DNA of 64,000 nucleotides from Nocardia salmonicida NBRC 13393 (lineage in GTDB: Bacteria > Actinomycetota > Actinomycetes > Mycobacteriales > Mycobacteriaceae). Shown here piece after piece: positions 60,601 to 64,000 of the stretch (position 1 is its first letter; the number at the start of each line of letters is the position of its first letter). The DNA is taken from NCBI RefSeq assembly GCF_001613085.1, contig NZ_BDBR01000015.1, positions 1 through 64,000 of the forward strand, read 5' to 3'. A program made the position numbers and the translations under genes. Below the pieces are notes generated by a model, which was given only the letters and a program-made list of their open reading frames with translations, made no database searches and was not told where the DNA came from.

Positions 60601-60927
60601 ACCGCGAACATCGTCTACGCGCTCAACAACATCCTCGAACAGACCGGCGAAGCGCCGCTTGCCATCACCAAGGACACCATCGTCTTCGCCTCGAACGATC
60701 CGAACCCGCTCATAGCCTGGCCGATGGCAGAGATCGACACCGCCGCCGCAGCCGAGAACCCGAAACACCGTGCAACATTGGGCCGTGCCTTCGGACAGTG
60801 GAAGCCTGAAGCATCCGGCCTCCTCGCTGACCAGCTCAAATTCTTCGACGGCGGCCCCTACAAAGGCAAGCGCAAGCTGACCCGCTACGCAGACTGGAAC
60901 GCCACTAGCGACGAAGGGGAGATCTGA
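57670..60927 (+). CDS. Tap-like telomere-associated protein (1085 aa)
   Basis: ATG at 57670; 1085 residues. The last about 270 residues match my recollection of the Streptomyces Tap family: YDRGGSYTAGLPGLELPIG (from about 813), TPQFERALALGYELPIYEAWVWPEHGRIL, LDTDDADDQAVRKHAKMIR, IGSQQLIG, DTIVFASNDPNP and LGRAFGQWKPEASGLLADQL with GGPYKGKRKLT (quoted in parts). Tap binds telomere 3' overhangs of linear replicons and recruits the terminal protein Tpg. The N-terminal half repeats an upstream version of a module also seen at about 580-790 (QxWIxxE, then GWxxxGxxxR...D, VxxxxFAxxL...), so the protein looks internally duplicated. A Ser/Ala/Pro-rich linker (about 485-565) joins the halves. It is larger than Streptomyces Tap (about 740). 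The next gene follows after one base. Confidence 0.75.
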   Translation: MTTPHHADADQHAVLVAADQSLTPSGCRLTGPVDSAEKLGELIAWVRRRGGLQPIGTQLPQVWILDVEACAALDWAPAGENAPLSRTDLTRRVAASAAALIERGWALSGAGSRVRLAHKDIGEFDVIIAPFADVLMPPEASAGEVGRILSQWAARFGVLPGMDGAECGAAIENRIRRAKTKGLVVRDPGAVPSIVGDLATGAGPAWSRPLLVEDIDDPGAEFLVELNQLAGPLASAGMLALPAGDPTVVSADHARELAAGRKLPAALWQITLPPANGLQLPEKLPLPDPRMRADEPVTVWVTTSGLIGLSSRISDGGTGLDIAQLGINAAVTWPEQGRALAAWTDELRDARHAWVDDVALLDFVDATWSGYLAHLAYRECWHDKGGMQHLQPVWLAAIVEETRFRGRRAAMGIADRYRVWPLMVDDVATTLVYAVAPGQDLSEPAGRLGKLNMTVRVDLPDETIMELFLAEDRTDTVITALLGHDDPSPTPAPTHSAARPEPQLDESTSPAATETVSDDKGTCHQAMSEAVSSSVEPDIAAAEPVPGTGGAAESASARPVKTMRRPEPADAECCSGPAAVLDVDGAWLGDGTRIDLPAEIAHVGDLARFAQTLRLGHRISPTFTESGQIWITNELAEQFGIDVDAVGARRTRADDLRKLTADLPFFTGAREAGWKFGGQRDDATSGLSGWTRVWHDDVPTVWVVFLAGLTDDPDTDDPDMPVLEGNPEPAVLARRLKRLADTLGYPYKISGPTTGMDLVFEARPSTYGPKEWREKIWAPSTFDPPAGAGMIANDIEWTRTPTPEESTRRWVHAYDRGGSYTAGLPGLELPIGAPVHHDEWEFDPRVPAYILTRIPPAQTWLLPHVLSPSGRDFGDSPQWVCTPQFERALALGYELPIYEAWVWPEHGRILRDWANRFSRAAKELDTDDADDQAVRKHAKMIRVRGYGMIGSQQLIGDDGKPRSPYSREKWLMGVSKTTANIVYALNNILEQTGEAPLAITKDTIVFASNDPNPLIAWPMAEIDTAAAAENPKHRATLGRAFGQWKPEASGLLADQLKFFDGGPYKGKRKLTRYADWNATSDEGEI

Positions 60928-60928
60928 G

Positions 60929-61636
60929 ATGACCATCTCGCCGATGAAAATTGTCCGTTTGGGTGGCGGCTCGGCAGTGCGCGGCACCGTCGACATCAAG
61001 GCTGTCGCCGAGGGGGCCGACGTCTCGCAAAAAGCGGTGAAAGCAGCGGTTAAAGACCTCAAGGTCGAGGGCGTATCGGCCGTCTTCAAAGGGCTCTCCG
61101 GGCGCGAAGCCGCCGACGCCACCGGCAAGACGGGCTCTGACATCCGCGCAGCCCTGCTCGCCGCCTACGGGCCAGGACCTCGAGGCGGTCTGGTCAATGT
61201 GGCCGTGGCAGCGAAAGGCGAAGGAAAGTCGGCATCGACCATCAAGCGGTGGATCGCAGGAAAGGCCGAACCCAAACCAGACAACCTCAACCACCTGCTC
61301 GCCGCCGCACGCAAGGCCGCATCGACCAAGTCGGGCCGCACCACAGTGGTCAACGCACGCCTCGCCACACCGGCCGGCGCGAAAATGAAGAAATACGGCG
61401 CACGCCTCATCGTGTCCGGGATCCAAGGCCGCGAAGGCTACGAGCGGGACCGTACAGTCACCTGGGACCTCCCGCCAGATCTCGCCGAGGATGCGATGAA
61501 GGCCTTCGAGAAGGGCGGCGACGTCGGGCTGGCCGACTTCATGGCCGACTACGCCAACACCGACAACTACTCAAACCTCGACGACTGGAACGTCTTCAGC
61601 TTCGACCACGTTGCCCTCGACGAGAAGGCGAAATGA
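60929..61636 (+). CDS. Tpg-like candidate telomere terminal protein (235 aa)
   Basis: ATG at 60929, one base after the tap-like stop, behind AGGGGAG. 235 residues. The centre holds a helix-turn-helix (NVAVAAKGEGKSASTIKRWIAG, then PDNLNHLLAAARKAA), as in Tpg. The C-terminal 100 residues (ARLIVSGIQGREGYERDRTV, then WDLPPDLAEDAMKAFEKGGD, VGLADFMADY and FSFDHVAL) follow the order of the Tpg C-terminus (RARFGY..., LPPxYAxRL..., L..., Y... EFTDIDY). Tpg proteins are covalently attached to telomere 5' ends and prime end replication. The identification rests on operon position and general pattern; the linking residue (Thr or Tyr) cannot be chosen. Confidence 0.6.
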   Translation: MTISPMKIVRLGGGSAVRGTVDIKAVAEGADVSQKAVKAAVKDLKVEGVSAVFKGLSGREAADATGKTGSDIRAALLAAYGPGPRGGLVNVAVAAKGEGKSASTIKRWIAGKAEPKPDNLNHLLAAARKAASTKSGRTTVVNARLATPAGAKMKKYGARLIVSGIQGREGYERDRTVTWDLPPDLAEDAMKAFEKGGDVGLADFMADYANTDNYSNLDDWNVFSFDHVALDEKAK

Positions 61637-62256
61637 GCACCAACTCGACCTGGACTCGCGCCCGCCTGGTCGCTGCGCTCGCCGACTGCTACGGCCGCAC
61701 CCCCCGCGGCGCAGTCGACACCAAAGCCGTCGCAGCCGACTTCGGCGTGACGCCCCGCACGGTTCGCAAATGGATGCACGGCGCCGATGCTGCCCTTGCA
61801 GCAATCCCTGCCGACCGGCTCCGCACCCTCACCACAGGGGGAGCCCGAACCGAACGCGAAGCCGACGGCAAAGCCGCGTACGCCCGCGAAGCCCTCGCCG
61901 CGATCGCGCTGCCGAAAGAGCGTGGCATCAAACAGCAATGGCGGGACCAAGGCTGGCTCGATACCCACTTCGTATTGCTCGTCCACCTCCACGGGCGTCC
62001 CTGGCATCAACTGATCCTCACCAAGCAGGGCAACGCCGCAGACCAAGCCCGCCGCCGCGGCGAGGTCCTCGACCAGACCGCGGTGCCCAACAAGTTCGCT
62101 GGCGATGTCCTCATCCACGCCGCGATGCAACGCCAAGCACCCTGGGCGATACGCCCATCCAAAGCGCAGCTCGCGGTCGGCCGCGGCCAGGTATGGACTG
62201 CCGACGCACCCGAGCTGAACCTGTCCGCACTCGCAGTCGACCTGGATGTGCGATGA
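61633..62256 (+). CDS. Helix-turn-helix protein related to the Tpg-like N-terminus (207 aa)
   Basis: ATG overlaps the previous stop (ATGA). 207 residues. Residues 1-60 (RARLVAALADCYGRTPRGAVDTKAVAADFGV, TPRTVRKWMHG, quoted in parts) match the second helix-turn-helix of the Tpg-like protein (LLAAYGPGPRGGLVNVAVA, then STIKRWIAG). The C-terminal half (GIKQQWRDQGWLDTHFVLLVHL, then WHQLILTKQGNAADQARRRG) is alpha/beta and unrecognised. It could be a second telomere-binding protein or a regulator of the operon. It overlaps polA by 4 bases. Confidence 0.55.
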   Translation: MSTNSTWTRARLVAALADCYGRTPRGAVDTKAVAADFGVTPRTVRKWMHGADAALAAIPADRLRTLTTGGARTEREADGKAAYAREALAAIALPKERGIKQQWRDQGWLDTHFVLLVHLHGRPWHQLILTKQGNAADQARRRGEVLDQTAVPNKFAGDVLIHAAMQRQAPWAIRPSKAQLAVGRGQVWTADAPELNLSALAVDLDVR

Positions 62257-64000
62257 CCACCGCGCCCACACGAACAACCAGCACGCTGCTTGTCGACGTG
62301 CCCACTGTCCTGAGCTTCGCCTACCGCAGCATGCCGCTGACAGGAGCCACCACCGCTACCGGCCAACCGACCAACGCCATCTCCGGATTCCTCTCCGCCA
62401 TCGTTGATCTGATCAACATCGAGCGCCCGACCCACGCCGCCGTTGTTCTCGACGGGCCGGGATCCAGCCGACGAGCTACACAGGTTCCGTCCTACCGCCC
62501 GCACCTCGCGCCCGCCGATCTGGCAGCTCAGCAACAGATCCTGCGTGAACTGCTTCAACTGCTGAATGTGCCCGTGCTCGAGGCACCCCCCGGGTATGAA
62601 GCGGCGGACCTGATCGCCTCCCTCGCAGGAGCAGCGCAGAGCCCCGTGCTCATCCTCAGCACCGATGAACGAATCCTTCAATGCGTCACCGACACAATCA
62701 CTCTCATCCGCCCGAGACTGGACCGTGACCCCGAACGGTTGACCCCGACCGAGGTTCATATCCGGCTCGGGATCGATGCCGGCAGTGTTGTCGACTACCT
62801 GGCGCTGCGCGGAGACAAACCGCGAGGTCTCGCGCCAGTCCCGGGCGTAGGGGAGCGCTCCGCGAAGACCTGGCTGTCCGGCGCGGGGACCCTCGACGCA
62901 CTTCTCGCTGAGGACCAGCCCCGCCGTGGCGGCCTGGATCTGCGTAACCACGCCACCAAACTGCTCACCTACCGCCAGGTGCTGCGCCTGGACCCCACGC
63001 TGGCCGGACACGGCTCCAATGACCTGCGCCTGGCCCCGCCCACTACGGCGCGTCAGGAAATCGTGCAACGCTTCGACGAGCTGGCCATGCCATCCCAGGG
63101 CGCAGCCGCACTGAAAGCCTTCGCCGGCTCGGACACGGACTCGCCGAGCACCCACCGCATTCCCGCCGACCACCTCACGTCATGGCTCACCGACCACGCG
63201 CGCAGCCGCGGTCGCCACAGCTTTGCGATCCAGGCAGCTCCCGTCGGGGAGGCCGTCGCCATCACCACGCCCACCGGCACAACCGGCTACTTCGACCTGG
63301 CCCAGGCCAGCGCCGGAGACCGCGATGCGCTCGCCGCCTGGCTTTGCGACACCGCCGTCACCAAGGCCGTACATGACCTCAAATCCATGATCCACGCCCT
63401 CCGCGCTGAAAGCTGGCCCATCGACGGCGTACAGATCGACACCGCGCTCGCTGCGTACCTTCTCGCGCCCAACGCCGCCGACTACACCCTCGGCGCGGCC
63501 GCCGCTCGCCACCTCGAAGACGTCAACCCCTCGACCCTGAACACCACCGATAACCTGTTCAGCCCGCCCCAGGGCGGATCCCCCGCCGCGGCCGCCGCCC
63601 AGGTGACTGCGAGACTCGCCGACACGCTGCTGGCCGAGCTCGCACATCGGGGGATGGCCGAGCTCGCGGCCACCATCGAACTGCCCGTTGCCGCGATTCT
63701 CTCCGACATCGAACACCGCGGCATCGCGGTCGATCGGCCTCACCTGATCGTGCTTCGCGCCGAGTTCGCCGCCGCCGCGGCCGCCGCCACCGCCGCCGCG
63801 GTCGAGATCCTGGGCCGCCCGATCAACCTCGGCTCGACACCGCAACTCCAGCAGGCGCTGTTCACCGACCTAGGACTGCCGCGCACCCGCAAGATCAGAA
63901 GCGGGTACAGCACAGCCGCTGACGAGCTGACCAAACTGCTCGACACGACCGAGCACCCGTTCCTGCAGAAGGTCCTTGACCACCGCGCCGCGGCCAAACT
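62253..64000 (+). CDS. polA: DNA polymerase I (family A), 3' end outside window
   Basis: ATG overlaps the previous stop (ATGA); 582 residues are visible before the right edge. Residues 1-290 are a 5'-nuclease domain (LLVDVPTV with Asp15, VLDGPG with Asp67, YEAADLIA, ALRGDKPRGLAPVPGVGE). Residues about 320-490 form a 3'-5' exonuclease-like domain without the DxE motif, as in several actinobacterial PolA. From about 500 the polymerase domain begins: LPVAAILSDIEHRGIAVDR, LGSTPQLQQALFTDLGLP, SGYSTAADELTKLL. Three acidic nuclease positions are changed (Ala117, Arg139, Arg190), so flap cleavage may be lost. Plasmid-borne family A polymerase in an operon with telomere proteins is unusual; in Streptomyces PolA has been implicated in telomere end patching. 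Confidence 0.88.
   Translation, partial: MTTAPTRTTSTLLVDVPTVLSFAYRSMPLTGATTATGQPTNAISGFLSAIVDLINIERPTHAAVVLDGPGSSRRATQVPSYRPHLAPADLAAQQQILRELLQLLNVPVLEAPPGYEAADLIASLAGAAQSPVLILSTDERILQCVTDTITLIRPRLDRDPERLTPTEVHIRLGIDAGSVVDYLALRGDKPRGLAPVPGVGERSAKTWLSGAGTLDALLAEDQPRRGGLDLRNHATKLLTYRQVLRLDPTLAGHGSNDLRLAPPTTARQEIVQRFDELAMPSQGAAALKAFAGSDTDSPSTHRIPADHLTSWLTDHARSRGRHSFAIQAAPVGEAVAITTPTGTTGYFDLAQASAGDRDALAAWLCDTAVTKAVHDLKSMIHALRAESWPIDGVQIDTALAAYLLAPNAADYTLGAAAARHLEDVNPSTLNTTDNLFSPPQGGSPAAAAAQVTARLADTLLAELAHRGMAELAATIELPVAAILSDIEHRGIAVDRPHLIVLRAEFAAAAAAATAAAVEILGRPINLGSTPQLQQALFTDLGLPRTRKIRSGYSTAADELTKLLDTTEHPFLQKVLDHRAAAK

Noticed and set aside
1..64000. Integrated phage
   Set aside because: No capsid, terminase, portal, tail or lysis genes were seen; dnaB, polA and an ADP-ribosyltransferase alone can occur in phages but partition and telomere genes fit a plasmid better.

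Overview
The window is high-GC actinobacterial DNA, most like Nocardia or a close Rhodococcus-type relative. The protein families (cutinase, several DUF4254 proteins, helix-turn-helix/TPR regulators coupled to phosphotransferases, an Rv1733c-like membrane protein) and the strong G/C bias at third codon positions support this. Several genes point to a large accessory replicon, probably a LINEAR plasmid, rather than ordinary chromosome: a DnaB helicase at the left edge, a ParB/ParA partition locus with its own set of 15-bp palindromes, and at the right edge an operon of a Streptomyces Tap-like telomere-associated protein, a Tpg-like candidate terminal protein, a second small helix-turn-helix protein and a DNA polymerase I that runs off the window. 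No conjugation genes, rRNA, tRNA or CRISPR were seen.

Layout. 1-4.5 kb: 3' part of dnaB, a secreted cutinase-like esterase whose catalytic His is displaced by a long insert, a small zinc-binding protein, and a secreted HNH nuclease gene broken by one in-frame stop. 4.5-9.7 kb: partition region with five palindromes upstream of parB and two inside it, then parB, parA, a duplicated centromere-binding-like protein and a four-helix membrane/HTH protein. 9.8-12.3 kb: a large ADP-ribosyltransferase-like protein and a small acidic ORF. 12.5-14.9 kb: HTH/TPR regulator and phosphotransferase pair, leftward. 15.1-25.6 kb: a tightly overlapping sugar-modification operon (nucleotide-sugar dehydrogenase, epimerase, NodB-type deacetylase, two glycosyltransferases, NagA-like deacetylase, Gfo/Idh oxidoreductase, IolB-like isomerase, SDR, sugar-kinase-like phosphotransferase). 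It was followed by an SGNH hydrolase.

26.1-44.5 kb: an approximately 18.3-kb Tn554-like transposon has split that SGNH hydrolase; its two halves lie at 25714-26139 and 44496-44963. Its right end carries four overlapping leftward genes: three tyrosine recombinases and a TnpC/DUF6262-like protein. The cargo includes a DabA/DabB inorganic-carbon uptake system with a PII-like protein, a Sua5 tRNA-modification enzyme (which consumes bicarbonate), two paralogous winged-helix regulators, TerC/Alx, an Rv1733c-like protein, DUF6671 and ANTAR proteins, and decaying nhaA and CBS genes.

45-57.4 kb: poorly characterised genes: GNAT acetyltransferase, two leftward operons mixing DUF4254 proteins with degenerate resolvase-like proteins, a second regulator/phosphotransferase pair, a GntR/HutC regulator flanked on both sides by matching operator-like palindromes, a DUF1152 protein and an SLOG-GNAT fusion. 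57.7-64 kb: the tap/tpg/polA telomere and replication operon.

Together the replication (dnaB, polA), telomere (tap, tpg) and partition (parAB, palindromes) genes form a self-contained maintenance set; the sugar operon and the transposon are cargo. All calls are from reading sequence alone; no database search was run.
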